Below are positions 8,616-17,838 of a DNA stretch of 64,000 bases, one piece after another. Source of the DNA: Marvinbryantia formatexigens (GTDB lineage Bacteria > Bacillota > Clostridia > Oscillospirales > Ruminococcaceae); assembly GCA_021771035.1 (NCBI GenBank), contig JAETPU010000005.1:124001-188000 (forward strand), in the 5' to 3' direction. The first letter of the stretch is position 1. Every line of letters starts with the position of its first letter. Below the pieces are notes generated by a model. It ran no database searches, was not told the origin of the DNA, and was given only the letters and a program-made list of their open reading frames with translations. Made by a program: the position numbers and the translations under genes.

Positions 8616-9362
8616 TCAGTCCATGGCAATGGAGAGGAATTCCCGGGCGCGCCGGTGCCTGGGGGAACTGAAAAACTCTGCGGGAGGCGCGGTTTCTACG
8701 ATTTCCCCCTCTGACATGAAAATAACCTTGCTGGCCACATCCCGGGCAAAGCCCATCTCATGGGTGACTACAATCATGGTCATGTGCTCCTGGGCCAGCT
8801 GGCGCATGGTGGAGAGCACTTCGCCGGTGAGTTTGGGATCCAGCGCGGAGGTGGGTTCGTCAAAGAGCAGAATATCCGGGCTGAGCATCAATGCCCGGGC
8901 AATGGCCACCCGCTGCTGCTGCCCGCCGGAGAGCTGGCGGGGCATGGCATTCGCCTTGTCCAAAAGTCCCACCTTTCCCAAAAGCTCGTTGCACCGCGCG
9001 GTGAGCTCCTGCTGGGGAAGCTTTTTCACCAGCCTGGCGGGCATCTCCAGATTTTGGCGGACATTCAGGTGGGGAAACAGGTTGAAGTTCTGGAATACCA
9101 TCCCCATCCTGGAGGTGATATCCCGGATCTGCGCTGCGGGGGCGTAGGCACCCTGTGTCACCAGTTCCTGTCCCTGCACCCGGATGGTTCCGCCGTCCAC
9201 CTGTTCCAAATTCACCAGGCACCGCAGCATGGTGCTTTTGCCGGATCCAGAGGTTCCCAGCACTGCAACCACATCGCCTTTTTCCACTTCAAAATTGATA
9301 TTGCGCAGAACGTCCAGATCCCCGAAGGATTTTTTCAGTCCCGTTACTTCGATGAGTGCCAT
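8616..9362 (-). CDS. Polar amino-acid ABC transporter, ATP-binding protein
   Basis: A 248-residue GlnQ/HisP-type ATPase with Walker A GTSGSGKS, Q-loop FQNFNLF, signature LSGGQQQR, Walker B ILLFDEPTSALD and the H-loop VTHEM. It powers uptake of a polar amino acid through the permease encoded just upstream (21 bases away), with the binding protein first in the operon. The substrate cannot be told from the ATPase. A terminator follows at 8488-8523. Confidence 0.95.
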   Translation of the reverse strand: MALIEVTGLKKSFGDLDVLRNINFEVEKGDVVAVLGTSGSGKSTMLRCLVNLEQVDGGTIRVQGQELVTQGAYAPAAQIRDITSRMGMVFQNFNLFPHLNVRQNLEMPARLVKKLPQQELTARCNELLGKVGLLDKANAMPRQLSGGQQQRVAIARALMLSPDILLFDEPTSALDPKLTGEVLSTMRQLAQEHMTMIVVTHEMGFARDVASKVIFMSEGEIVETAPPAEFFSSPRHRRAREFLSIAMD

Positions 9363-9383
9363 TGTCTGTTCTCCCCTCTGCGG

Positions 9384-10034
9384 TTAATAATCCAGTTTCT
9401 TTTCCAGCCGCTTGAGCAAAAAGGTGAGAAGCGTATTCATCACCAGATAGATAGCGGCGGCCACGGCAAAGGCAGTGACATTTAAATCCCGGTTTACAAT
9501 GGAATTGGCATAGTGGATAATCTCCGGCACCGCCACCGCGTACAGAAGGGATGTATCCTTCACCAGTGTGACAGCCTCGTTGGTGACGGAGGGCAGGGCC
9601 ACACGGATCATCTGGGGCAGAATCACCCGGGTGGTGGTCTGCCAGCGGCTCAGGCCCAAAACTTTTGCGGCCTCGGCTTGGCCCTTGTCCACGGCCAGAA
9701 GCCCGCCACGGAAGATCTCCGCGAAATAGGCCGCATAATTGAGCGTAAAGCCGATCACCGCTGCCGTGAAGCGCTCAAACACCAGATATTTGCCGATGAC
9801 CGGCAGATAAGGGGCGCCGAAAAACAAAAATATCAGCTGCAGCAGCAGGGGGGTTCCCCGGAGCAGATAGATGTAGCCGTTGGCAAGCCAGCGGACGGGC
9901 GCCACCCGGCAGCGCGCCATCATGGTGATGAGAAATCCCAGCGGCAGCGACACCACAATCACGATGGCAAACAGCCCTGTGGTGGTGCCCACACCCTTGA
10001 GCAGCATTGTAAATACGTTCCAGATGTATCCCAT
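9384..10034 (-). CDS. Polar amino-acid ABC transporter, permease
   Basis: A 216-residue HisM/GlnP-type permease with about five helices. It carries the LRGTPLLLQL motif and the cytoplasmic EAA loop (GQAEAAKVLGLSRWQTTTRVILPQ) that docks on the ATPase. The ATG at 10034 is preferred: a GGAGAG box lies just upstream and homologues begin near this point, whereas the longer frame adds a non-family Pro/Gly-rich stretch. Second gene of a three-gene operon. Confidence 0.92.
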   Translation of the reverse strand: MGYIWNVFTMLLKGVGTTTGLFAIVIVVSLPLGFLITMMARCRVAPVRWLANGYIYLLRGTPLLLQLIFLFFGAPYLPVIGKYLVFERFTAAVIGFTLNYAAYFAEIFRGGLLAVDKGQAEAAKVLGLSRWQTTTRVILPQMIRVALPSVTNEAVTLVKDTSLLYAVAVPEIIHYANSIVNRDLNVTAFAVAAAIYLVMNTLLTFLLKRLEKKLDY

Positions 10035-10181
10035 TTTCAGCTCTCCTATCCGAATCCAGAAGTTCTGCCGGCCAGCGCCGGGAGGCCCGCCGGTGCGAAT
10101 CCCTTCTATCCCGGCGGTCAGCACAAACCGGAGAACTGGGTTTGTTCCCACAGCTCTCCGGCCCGCCGCAATCTGCCCAGG

Positions 10182-10991
10182 TTATTTTTTAATGATGATA
10201 TCCTTGCCAAACCATTTCTCTGACAGCTTGGAAGCGGTTCCATCCGCAACCAGCTCGTCAAAAGCGCCCATCACCTTTTCCTTGAGCGCCTCATTGCCCT
10301 TTTTAAAGCCGATGACATATTCCTCCGCTGCAAAGGAGTCGTTGACGATGCGGAAGGAATCGTCCTTTTGGGTGTAGTAGTTGGCGACGACCTCGTCCAC
10401 TACCACCGCGTCGGTACGCCCGATTTTTAAATCGTTGAGGGCGGCCACATTGTCAGAAAAAGTGACCAGCTCCTTGATTTTACCGGAGATATCGTCCGCC
10501 TGAAAGGCGGGTTCGGCACTGGAATCCTTCTGAAGCGCCACGATTTTTCCTTCCAGGTCGGCCTTGGACTGGATTTCGGAATCCTTGCGCACCACGATGA
10601 TCTGGTGGTTCTCCAGATAAGGATCGCTGAGCAGCATCTTTTCCCGGCGTTTTTCTGTGGCAGAAAAGCCGTTCCACAGCACGTCTACGCTGCCGTTTTC
10701 CAATTCCATTTCCTTTTTGGTCCAGTCGATGGGCTGCGCTTTAAACTCCCAGCCCAGCTTTTCGCATACGGCCTTGGCCATCTCCACATCAAAGCCGGTG
10801 ATCTCGTTGTTTTCGTCCCGGAAGCCCATGGGCGGGAAGGAGACGTCCATCCCCATCACCAGCTGTTTTTTAGTGCTGATATCCTGTGTGGAATTTCCGG
10901 AGGGCGTATCCCCGCTGCCGGAGCAGCCTGCCAGCACGCCCAAAGCCATTACGCCGGCCAAAATGGCGGCCGTCATCTTTTTCAGTTTCAT
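10182..10991 (-). CDS. Amino-acid ABC transporter, substrate-binding lipoprotein
   Basis: A 269-residue family 3 solute-binding protein. The N-terminus is a lipoprotein signal with lipobox LAGC, predicted acylated at Cys23, so it should be anchored outside the membrane. Family marks are MGMDVSFPPMGFRDENNEITGFDVEMAKAV-type N-terminal residues and the WNGFSATEKR region. Similar proteins bind glutamine, cystine or other polar amino acids; the ligand is open. First gene of the operon, followed by permease and ATPase. Confidence 0.93.
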   Translation of the reverse strand: MKLKKMTAAILAGVMALGVLAGCSGSGDTPSGNSTQDISTKKQLVMGMDVSFPPMGFRDENNEITGFDVEMAKAVCEKLGWEFKAQPIDWTKKEMELENGSVDVLWNGFSATEKRREKMLLSDPYLENHQIIVVRKDSEIQSKADLEGKIVALQKDSSAEPAFQADDISGKIKELVTFSDNVAALNDLKIGRTDAVVVDEVVANYYTQKDDSFRIVNDSFAAEEYVIGFKKGNEALKEKVMGAFDELVADGTASKLSEKWFGKDIIIKK

Positions 10992-11290
10992 CGCTAGTTT
11001 CTCCTCTGCGTTTTCATTGCTCCCGGGCCATAAAAAGGCCTTCGGGGAGAACGGTCAAGTACAAATGCGCCATAACAGGCGATACCTGGCAATCAGCATC
11101 CCGTGGGGATACCGCTGCCCAAGGCAGGGCGTAACCCTCAGCGCCAAATTCCATCCTGTTTTCAGGGATTAAGGCGGCTGCGTCCTCCTCTAAAAAAACC
11201 GGGGCCTGCCATACCTGCTCCGCCGCGCTGCATTTTGCCAAAAACCCCGTTCCAGGGCTGTATGGCGCAGCGGGCCGGGTGACAAAGGGT

Positions 11291-11296
11291 ATTATA
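11291..11296 (-). promoter_or_regulatory. Possible -10 element of the ABC transporter operon
   Basis: TATAAT on the minus strand, 300 bases before the binding-protein gene; no good -35 at the usual distance. A dyad TTACC-N10-GGTAA (11302-11321) covers the expected -35 zone and could be an activator or repressor site. Confidence 0.35.
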
Positions 11297-11335
11297 TCAC
11301 TTTACCATAGTAGAACGGTAACGCGATAGCATATG

Positions 11336-11370
11336 AAAAAAGCCGGGTTACGGAAAATAACTCGGCTTTT
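11336..11370 (-). terminator. Terminator of the serine dehydratase operon
   Basis: Stem AAAAGCCGGGTTA (11338-11350) with TAACTCGGCTTTT (11358-11370), one mismatch; runs of T on both strands make it bidirectional. It lies 30 bases past the sdaAA stop. Confidence 0.85.
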
Positions 11371-11399
11371 CTCACATATTCGCTTTTTTTCGCAGAATT

Positions 11400-12293
11400 T
11401 TACACGTTTTCTGCCACCCGCTGTTCTCCAAAGATACTGCGGGCAATCTTTTTGCCGGTGGGGGTGGCGGCCACCCCGCCCAAAGCGGTCTCCCTCAGCT
11501 GGGTGGGGAGCATCCGGCCGACCCGGTACATGGCGTCAACCACTTCGTCGAAGGGGATAGCGCTGCGGATACCCGCCATGGCCAAATCCGCGGATACCAT
11601 AGCGTTCACCGCCCCTGAGGCGTTTCGTTTGGCGCAGGGGGATTCCACCAGCCCCGCGATGGGATCACACACCAGGCCCATCACATTTTTCAGTGATATT
11701 GCCGCCGCGTGCAGGGAAATTTCCGGCGCGCCGCCCATTGCCTGCACCGCGGCTGCCGCTGCCATGGCAGCGGCAGCGCCGCATTCCGCCTGACAGCCGC
11801 CCTCAGCTCCGGAAACAGTGGCGTTTTGGGCGATGATAATGCCGATGCCGGAGGCCGTGAGCAGTGCGTCCTGCAGCTGGCGGTCATTGAGAAAGAACTT
11901 TTCCGCGCAGGTGAACAGCACAGCCGGGACAATCCCGCAGGACCCCGCTGTGGGCGCCGCGCAGATCCTGCCCATGGAGGCGTTCACTTCACAGGAGGAG
12001 AGCGCCCGCATCATGGCGGTGTTCACGGAGTCCCCGCACAGGGTGCGCCCCCGTTTGAGATAGCGGCTCATGCGCTGGGAATCTCCCTGGATCATGGAGC
12101 CCACTGTCTGCACAGGCTGCCCCACCGCCTTTCGGGATGAGGCGCGCATCACCGCTAAAACCTCCCGCAGCTCCTGGCGGATTTGCTTTTCACTGCGCCC
12201 GGACAGCTGTTCCTCCCGCATGAGAACAGCTTGCGCAATGGAGCAGTTGTGCTCCCAGCATACCGCTAATAGTTCATTTCCGGTTGTAAACAT
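11400..12293 (-). CDS. sdaAA: L-serine dehydratase, iron-sulfur-dependent, alpha subunit
   Basis: A 297-residue alpha subunit of the anaerobic-type [4Fe-4S] L-serine dehydratase, which turns L-serine into pyruvate and ammonia. Family residues include SSCEVNASMGRICAAPTAGSCGIVPAV, GGCQAECGAA and CDPIAGLVESPCAKRN fragments; the conserved cysteines in these are candidates for the oxygen-labile cluster ligands. It follows sdaAB by 45 bases in the same operon. A neighbouring amino-acid ABC transporter could supply substrate, but that link is inference. Confidence 0.95.
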   Translation of the reverse strand: MFTTGNELLAVCWEHNCSIAQAVLMREEQLSGRSEKQIRQELREVLAVMRASSRKAVGQPVQTVGSMIQGDSQRMSRYLKRGRTLCGDSVNTAMMRALSSCEVNASMGRICAAPTAGSCGIVPAVLFTCAEKFFLNDRQLQDALLTASGIGIIIAQNATVSGAEGGCQAECGAAAAMAAAAAVQAMGGAPEISLHAAAISLKNVMGLVCDPIAGLVESPCAKRNASGAVNAMVSADLAMAGIRSAIPFDEVVDAMYRVGRMLPTQLRETALGGVAATPTGKKIARSIFGEQRVAENV

Positions 12294-12338
12294 TGTGGTT
12301 CCCTCCTCGTCTGCGATCAGTATAACCGGGTTTTCTAT

Positions 12339-13004
12339 TTATATGCTGACTGCCTTCACATCCAGAATATTATCCAGGCTTTTTAGCTGCAAAAGAACCT
12401 GCGCCGGGATTTCACCGTCCGTCTCGATGATAGTGGAGGCCTCGTCGCCCCGCTTTTTCCGTTTCACCTTCATGATGGCGATGTTGATATTGTTCTGGGC
12501 GAGGACCGTGGAGATTTCACTGATAACGCCCTTTTGATCGTTCTGCCGGATGATGAGGGTAGGGGCGGTTCCGGTGATCTCTACGTCGTAGCCGCCCAGC
12601 TCGGTAATCAGGATATTTCCCCCGCCGATGGAAGAACCGGTCACGGAGAACACTCCATGCTCCAGGGTGTAGAAATCCATCCGCACGGTATTCTCGTGGC
12701 ATTCCCCCAGATCCGCCTCTAAAAACTGGATTTCGATTCCCTGTTCCCTGGCAAGGGACAGGGAATCCCGCAGGCGCTCGTCATCCGGGGAGAGCCCCAG
12801 TGCACCGGCTGCCAGAGCCTTGTCGGTGCCGTGGCCCCGGTAGGTTCTGGCAAAGGAACCGTGCAGATAAAACGCCACCTTGCCAAAGGGTTCCCCCACA
12901 ATTTTTCTGGCGACGCCGCTGAGCCGGGCGGCGCCTGCGGTATGGGAGCTGGATGGGCCTATCATCACAGGGCCCATGATGTCAAAAACAGAATATTCCG
13001 CCAT
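12339..13004 (-). CDS. sdaAB: L-serine dehydratase, iron-sulfur-dependent, beta subunit
   Basis: A 221-residue beta subunit. The N-terminal catalytic-support domain opens FDIMGPVMIGPSSSHTAGA, the family signature, and the C-terminal 75 residues (ITGTAPTLIIRQNDQKGVIS onward) form an ACT domain that may bind serine or another ligand. Its ATG shares one base with the stop of the upstream metallo-hydrolase (TAATG), so translation is probably coupled. Confidence 0.95.
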   Translation of the reverse strand: MAEYSVFDIMGPVMIGPSSSHTAGAARLSGVARKIVGEPFGKVAFYLHGSFARTYRGHGTDKALAAGALGLSPDDERLRDSLSLAREQGIEIQFLEADLGECHENTVRMDFYTLEHGVFSVTGSSIGGGNILITELGGYDVEITGTAPTLIIRQNDQKGVISEISTVLAQNNINIAIMKVKRKKRGDEASTIIETDGEIPAQVLLQLKSLDNILDVKAVSI

Positions 13005-13843
13005 TATACTTCCATCTCCATTCCGTCATAGGCCACAATGAAGCCGTCCCCACGGACGGCCGCTTCCAGTTCCTCATGGAGCAGCCCGCAGTTATGGCTG
13101 AAATGAGAGATGACATATTTGGTGTGGGGATCCGTGAGTCCCATCTCTTGAAGGCGGCGTTTGATCAGGCGGTTTTCCGCAAAGCCCATATGGCTGTCCA
13201 CTTCTTTGTTGGGGCCAGAGGTGCAGTCCAGGCTGACCAAATCCAAAACCAAGCTGCCCCGCAGGGAATCCAGGTACCGGAAGGTCTCCTGCGGAAAAAT
13301 GCCGGTGTCATGGGCATACAGGATGGACTTTTCCCCCTGCTGGATCATATAGATGTAGCATTGCTCATGGTCCATGTGCCGGGCCAGGAGGGGGGTGATC
13401 CGATAATCTCCGGCAGTGAAGGGGACAAAAGGCTCTGCATAGTTGCACCGGAGATGCTCCAGGACCTCTTTTTCAAAGTATTTCCCGGACAGGTACTGGA
13501 AATTGTCACAGACACTCCGGTTGGCATACAGGTTTAAAACCGGTACCGTCAGATTGTGTGCGAAAGCCGCCCCGCGCATGGCGAAATCCCACAGCACAAA
13601 GTGATCCATGTGGGAGTGGGTGATGGGCCAATAGGCGATTTTGGACAGATCGATGCCGTAGTCCAGGGAGGTGCTGTAGTTGTCACAGTTGATGTCCACC
13701 ATCATGTCATCGTTGATGAGTGCCTGGGGACGCCGCCGGATGTTTTTTCCGCCGAGCCTGCGGGCCTGCTCACAGGCCGGGCAATGACAGAAAATACCCG
13801 GCCAGCCCTCGGCTGCCGCGGTTCCGAGATACTTGATTTTCAT
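13004..13843 (-). CDS. PhnP-like metallo-beta-lactamase-fold hydrolase
   Basis: A 279-residue metallo-beta-lactamase-fold protein. It has the active-site metal motif THSHMDH and an N-terminal zinc-knuckle-like CHCPACEQARR, as in the PhnP group of cyclic-phosphate phosphodiesterases. Further metal ligands are likely in LLARHMDHEQ, YAHDTG and ISHFSHN. The reaction here is unknown; cyclic phosphodiester hydrolysis is the family guess. The ATG at 13843 follows an AAAGGAG box, whereas the frame is open much further upstream without family likeness. One-base overlap with sdaAB suggests a shared operon. Confidence 0.85.
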   Translation of the reverse strand: MKIKYLGTAAAEGWPGIFCHCPACEQARRLGGKNIRRRPQALINDDMMVDINCDNYSTSLDYGIDLSKIAYWPITHSHMDHFVLWDFAMRGAAFAHNLTVPVLNLYANRSVCDNFQYLSGKYFEKEVLEHLRCNYAEPFVPFTAGDYRITPLLARHMDHEQCYIYMIQQGEKSILYAHDTGIFPQETFRYLDSLRGSLVLDLVSLDCTSGPNKEVDSHMGFAENRLIKRRLQEMGLTDPHTKYVISHFSHNCGLLHEELEAAVRGDGFIVAYDGMEMEV

Positions 13844-14034
13844 GCTGCTGCTCCTTTCTTTAGCTGAATATTTCGGCCTGAAAAGCCGGGATAGAAAAAT
13901 CCGGGTTCCCCTGCGTGCGAGAGGGACAGCTCCGCCGAAAAGCACCCGAACGTGCCTTCCTAAACCGGCTGTACTTGACTGTGGCAGGGCATTTTCCTGA
14001 AATGGACGCCCCAAAGCCTTCAAAGGCAGCAAAA

Positions 14035-14694
14035 CTACCGGCGCAGATATTCCACCATGTCCCGGGCCGTTGGCGCCAGGTACACATGGGGATACTCCCG
14101 AAGCTCCTGACGGCTGCCAAAGCCGAAAAGGATCCCCATGGCATCCATTCCGGCCTGCTGGGCGCCGATGAGATCGAACTTGCGGTCGCCGATCATCAAT
14201 GCGTCCTTGGGGGAGAGGCCGGCAGTTTGCAGAACCCACTGGATGACCTCGATTTTTTTGCTGATCTTCCCGTCCAGCGTAGCGCCGCCAATCAGTTCAA
14301 ACTGCTCCTCCAGATGAAAATCCTCCAGGATAATTTTGGCATACTTCTGGGGCTTGGAGGTAGCAAGCATGAGCCGGTAGCCCATATTCCGGAGTTCCCG
14401 GATGGCCTCCTCAATGCCGGGGAGCAGCTCGTTTTCGTGGACGCCGCTTTGGGCATAGGCCTGGCGGTAGAACTGGATGCCCAGCTGGGTGAGGGCCTCA
14501 TCTCCGGTGATATCCCAAAAGATTTCCTGGATAGGCGGTCCGATATATGGCAGCAGATCCATGCCGTCATGCTGAATTCCCAGGCGATCCATAGCCCGGC
14601 GCAGGCAGTTCTGAATTCCTTTTCTGGAATCCACAATGGTGCCGTCCAAATCCAGCAGCAGGGCCTGGTAGTGCGGTGTTGCAGGTTGTGTCAT
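14035..14694 (-). CDS. HAD-superfamily phosphatase
   Basis: A 219-residue HAD hydrolase of the phosphoglycolate phosphatase/beta-phosphoglucomutase type. Motif I is LLLDLDGTIVDS (nucleophile and acid Asp), motif II ATSKPQKYA, motif III a Lys in GKISKK, and motif IV GDRKFDLIGA. Substrate cannot be assigned; the cap region is helical. The ATG at 14694 is preceded by AAGGAG. A copy of the multi-hairpin repeat (14810-14921) sits in its upstream region. Confidence 0.85.
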   Translation of the reverse strand: MTQPATPHYQALLLDLDGTIVDSRKGIQNCLRRAMDRLGIQHDGMDLLPYIGPPIQEIFWDITGDEALTQLGIQFYRQAYAQSGVHENELLPGIEEAIRELRNMGYRLMLATSKPQKYAKIILEDFHLEEQFELIGGATLDGKISKKIEVIQWVLQTAGLSPKDALMIGDRKFDLIGAQQAGMDAMGILFGFGSRQELREYPHVYLAPTARDMVEYLRR

Positions 14695-14809
14695 TTGAAT
14701 GCTCCTTCTGTTGAGAGGTGTATGAATCCATCGGGCGGTATCGGTAGACTTTCCGTTGGAAGAGAATGCGCACCGTCGGGGAACCCTCACATAACTATCC
14801 TCAATTATT

Positions 14810-14921
14810 TAGAACCAGCCGGGACGTTTCACGGTTTGGCTCAGCCAAACACCGGCCGTAGCTTTGGGCCGGTGAGGGAAACTCCGATATATTCGCGTTC
14901 CACGCGAATATTGTACCACAA
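14810..14921 (+). repeat. Multi-hairpin intergenic repeat, copy 2
   Basis: AGAACCAGCCGGGA start, GTTTGGC/GCCAAAC hairpin, ACCGGCC/GGCCGGT hairpin, GGGAAACTCC constant block, ATATTCGCG/CGCGAATAT hairpin and TTGTACCACAA end. Lies upstream of the HAD gene; on the minus strand its end reads TGGTACAAT, like an extended -10 site. Confidence 0.8.
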
Positions 14922-15448
14922 GCCCCCGGGAATCACAACGCCGCTACCAGGTTTTCTTCCTTTCATAACGCGGCAGGATCCGGTAATTGGGAACCCCGCT
15001 CGGATGGGCCCCTCCCACAAGAATGAGAAAAACGCCAAAAATTCCCTCGCTTCGACAAATTGGGGGACTATAATAGAAAAGTAGATTCCATTAATTTCCA
15101 TATGCCGGGCCCCCGGACAAGTTCCGCTGGGGCGCTGTCTGCCCCAGGACAGCTGTACATAGAAAAATAGATGAAATCGGCGTTAAGATCAGCCGGAGAT
15201 TTTACATGGCCTGTATACGCTCGGATACGTTTCGGCGGGATATACAGGGCCAAAGGGCCCCGGACGGCCTTGCGTTTCTCCTGTCCGGATGGCTGAAATA
15301 CAGCGCGGCCTGGCAAATTGCCGCATTTTTCACGCTGTTTTTCAGGAAAGTTTTGGAATAGTCAAAAAGTTGAGTTTTCTTCTGTACGTTATGCATAAAT
15401 GTAAGAAAACTTAACTGAAAATAAATGAAAAAAATGCACAAGAAAGCC

Positions 15449-15476
15449 TTGAACAATGTCTGCTTTATGATATAAT
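15449..15476 (+). promoter_or_regulatory. Promoter of the glycogen cluster
   Basis: TTGAAC (15449-15454), 16-base spacer, TATAAT (15471-15476), giving a leader of about 115 bases before glgB. Confidence 0.7.
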
Positions 15477-15596
15477 AAAAGCAGAATTGAACGAATCCGG
15501 CCGTTTTTTTACTCTTTTTGTAGTGAAAACGCACTGTTTTACAGGAATTTGTGACGGCGTGCAGCCGGAGGACCTTGGCGATAGGAGGAGATCAGA

Positions 15597-17618
15597 ATGG
15601 GCAAGATCAGCAAAAAAGACAGCGTACCGCTTTACCTGTTCCATCAGGGTACCAATTACCATGCTTATGACTACTTAGGCGCCCACATTGTAAAGCGGGG
15701 ACGGGGAACGGGCGTTATGTTCCGAACCTGGGCTCCAAACGCCAAGGAGGTCTCCGTTGTCGGAGATTTTAACCATTGGGATCCTGCGGCCAATCCGCTG
15801 GCCCGCATCAATGAGGCGGGCGTTTGGGAGGGGTATGTCCCCAGGCTTCACACCATGGATCTCTACAAGTTCTGTATTACGTCCCAGGGCGGGGAGCAGG
15901 TTTTTAAAACCGACCCCTACGCCTTTTATATGGAGACCCGTCCCAATAACGCCTCTATTGTGTACGACATCAACTGCCACGAATGGAAGGATCAGGAGTG
16001 GTACGAAAAAAAGGCGGCTTCCTCCAGCTACACCTCGCCGATGAACATCTATGAAGTCCATCTCGGTTCCTGGAAAACCAAGGAGGACGGCAGCTGGATG
16101 AACTACCGGGAAATTGCCAGGGAACTGGTGAGCTATGTCAAGGATATGGGCTATACCCATATTGAACTGCTGCCGCTCACGGAATATCCGCTGGACGATT
16201 CCTGGGGTTATCAGGTCACCGGGTATTTTGCCCCCACCTCCCGGTATGGGACGCCCGAGGAACTCATGGAGCTGGTGGATGAGTGCCATCAGGCAGGGAT
16301 CGGGGTTCTTATGGACTGGGTTCCGGCCCATTTCCCCAAGGATCTGCATGGGCTGTACGAGTTTGACGGCACCTGCTGCTATGAATACCAGGATGCCCTC
16401 AAGCGGGAGCATCCCCACTGGGGCACCCGCATCTTCGATTTTGGGCGCAATGAGGTTATCAGCTTTTTGATCTCCAGCGCCATGCTCTGGATTGAGGAAT
16501 ACCACATGGACGGCATCCGCGTGGACGCGGTGGCCTCGATGCTGTACCTGGATTTTGGGCGGAATGATGGGGAATGGCAGCCCAATGTAAACGGAGGAAA
16601 GGAAAACCTGGAGGCCGTGGCGTTTTTGCAGAAGCTGAATACGGCTATTCTCACGGCCCATCCCCACGCGCTCATGTGCGCCGAGGAATCCACCGCCTGG
16701 CCGCTGGTCACCAAGCCCCCCTTTGTGGGCGGGCTGGGGTTCAACTACAAATGGAATATGGGCTGGATGAACGATATGCTCACCTATGTGAGCATCGATC
16801 CCATCTACCGCGCCTATAACCACGATAAAATCACCTTCAGTATGTTCTATGCCTTTTCGGAGAACTTTATCCTGCCCATCTCCCATGACGAGGTGGTGCA
16901 CGGAAAGGCCTCCCTTATCAATAAAATGCCGGGGGATTATGCCGAAAAGTTTGCCGGCGTGCGCACCTTCATGGGCTACATGATGGCGCATCCGGGCAAA
17001 AAGCTGATGTTCATGGGCCAGGAGTTCGGCCAGTTCATCGAATGGAACTACAAGCAGGAGCTGGATTGGATGCTTCTGGGGTATTCCTCCCATTCCCAGC
17101 TGAAAAACTGTGTCAAGGCCATCAACCAGTTCTATCTGGAAAATCCGGCCATGTGGCAGATTGAGGATTCCTGGGAGGGGTTCCAGTGGCTGGTGGCGGA
17201 CGACAACAAGCAGAATATCGTCATCTTCCGCCGAATGGATGAGAAGGGCAGCGATGTTCTTGTGGCCTGTAACTTCTGCAATGTGAAGCGGGAAAACTAC
17301 CGGGTGGGCGTGCCCGAGGCCACCGACTATATTGAGGCCCTGAATACGGATTCCACGGAGTTCGGCGGTTCCGGCGTCACCAATGAGGGAATTATCCCCT
17401 GTGAGGAAATTCCTATGCACGGCGCGGCGCAGAGCATCTCTATCACGATTCCGCCGCTTGCCACCGTGTATTTTAAGCCGGCAGCCAAGAAGAAGGCCGC
17501 CAAAAAGCGCACACCCCGCAAAAAGGCCCAGCCGGCGGCCAAAAAGAGCGCCGCAAAACCGAAAACCGCAAAGCCAAAGCAGGATATCCAGGAGGAGCCC
17601 GCGGCTGTGAAGGCTTAA
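15597..17618 (+). CDS. glgB: 1,4-alpha-glucan branching enzyme
   Basis: A 673-residue branching enzyme that adds alpha-1,6 branches to glycogen. A CBM48 domain (about residues 35-120, FRTWAPNAKEVSVVGDFNHWD) precedes a GH13 barrel with nucleophile Asp310 in DGIRVDAVASM, the acid/base Glu in CAEEST (about 363) and Asp431 in ISHDEVVHGK. A beta domain ends near 625. The last 45 or so residues are an unusual lysine/alanine/proline tail (KPAAKKKAAKKRTPRKK) resembling histone H1; branching enzymes normally end with the beta domain. The start follows AGGAGGAGA. First gene of the glycogen cluster. Confidence 0.96.
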   Translation: MGKISKKDSVPLYLFHQGTNYHAYDYLGAHIVKRGRGTGVMFRTWAPNAKEVSVVGDFNHWDPAANPLARINEAGVWEGYVPRLHTMDLYKFCITSQGGEQVFKTDPYAFYMETRPNNASIVYDINCHEWKDQEWYEKKAASSSYTSPMNIYEVHLGSWKTKEDGSWMNYREIARELVSYVKDMGYTHIELLPLTEYPLDDSWGYQVTGYFAPTSRYGTPEELMELVDECHQAGIGVLMDWVPAHFPKDLHGLYEFDGTCCYEYQDALKREHPHWGTRIFDFGRNEVISFLISSAMLWIEEYHMDGIRVDAVASMLYLDFGRNDGEWQPNVNGGKENLEAVAFLQKLNTAILTAHPHALMCAEESTAWPLVTKPPFVGGLGFNYKWNMGWMNDMLTYVSIDPIYRAYNHDKITFSMFYAFSENFILPISHDEVVHGKASLINKMPGDYAEKFAGVRTFMGYMMAHPGKKLMFMGQEFGQFIEWNYKQELDWMLLGYSSHSQLKNCVKAINQFYLENPAMWQIEDSWEGFQWLVADDNKQNIVIFRRMDEKGSDVLVACNFCNVKRENYRVGVPEATDYIEALNTDSTEFGGSGVTNEGIIPCEEIPMHGAAQSISITIPPLATVYFKPAAKKKAAKKRTPRKKAQPAAKKSAAKPKTAKPKQDIQEEPAAVKA

Positions 17619-17704
17619 GGGCAGATGAGCAAGATGAAAACCGGGGCGAATTTTTTCTCCGGTTCGGTCATAGGATGGAGTAGGATGAGTTGTCCGAACC
17701 ATCA

Positions 17705-17736
17705 TCTTATCATTAAGGTTACTGTGCATGATAAGA
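17705..17736 (+). promoter_or_regulatory. Inverted repeat upstream of glgC
   Basis: Perfect 9-base arms TCTTATCAT (17705-17713) and ATGATAAGA (17728-17736) with a 14-base loop, in the 220-base glgB-glgC gap. No T-run follows, so it is not a classical terminator; a protein site or RNA processing stem is possible. Confidence 0.45.
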
Positions 17737-17838
17737 TTAACCATCTCTCGGGGAGAACGGGGGATCCAGCCCTTCTCCCGGGGCAGAAGGACTCTTAAAT
17801 AACTTGCCCGGGCACAGAGGCAGAATGGGTGTTTTAAT

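Larger units (their letters stand above)
10992..11399. other. Region between ABC operon and sdaAA
   Basis: Holds the possible ABC operon promoter near 11291 and the sdaAA terminator. A TTG-started 75-codon frame at 11014-11241 (minus) has no ribosome site and no likeness I know, so it is not called. Confidence 0.5.
14695..15596. other. 0.9 kb gap before glgB
   Basis: Holds repeat copy 2 (14810-14921), the glgB promoter (15449-15476) and its leader. The middle part, 14930-15440, shows no gene or motif I can name. Confidence 0.55.

Noticed and set aside
11014-11241. 75-codon minus-strand frame between the ABC and sda genes
   Set aside because: TTG start without ribosome site, no known likeness, and it lies in the probable promoter-leader region.
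14810-14921. Multi-hairpin repeat as a plain Rho-independent terminator
   Set aside because: None of the hairpins is followed by a T-run, and the several-hairpin order with constant blocks is kept in all copies.
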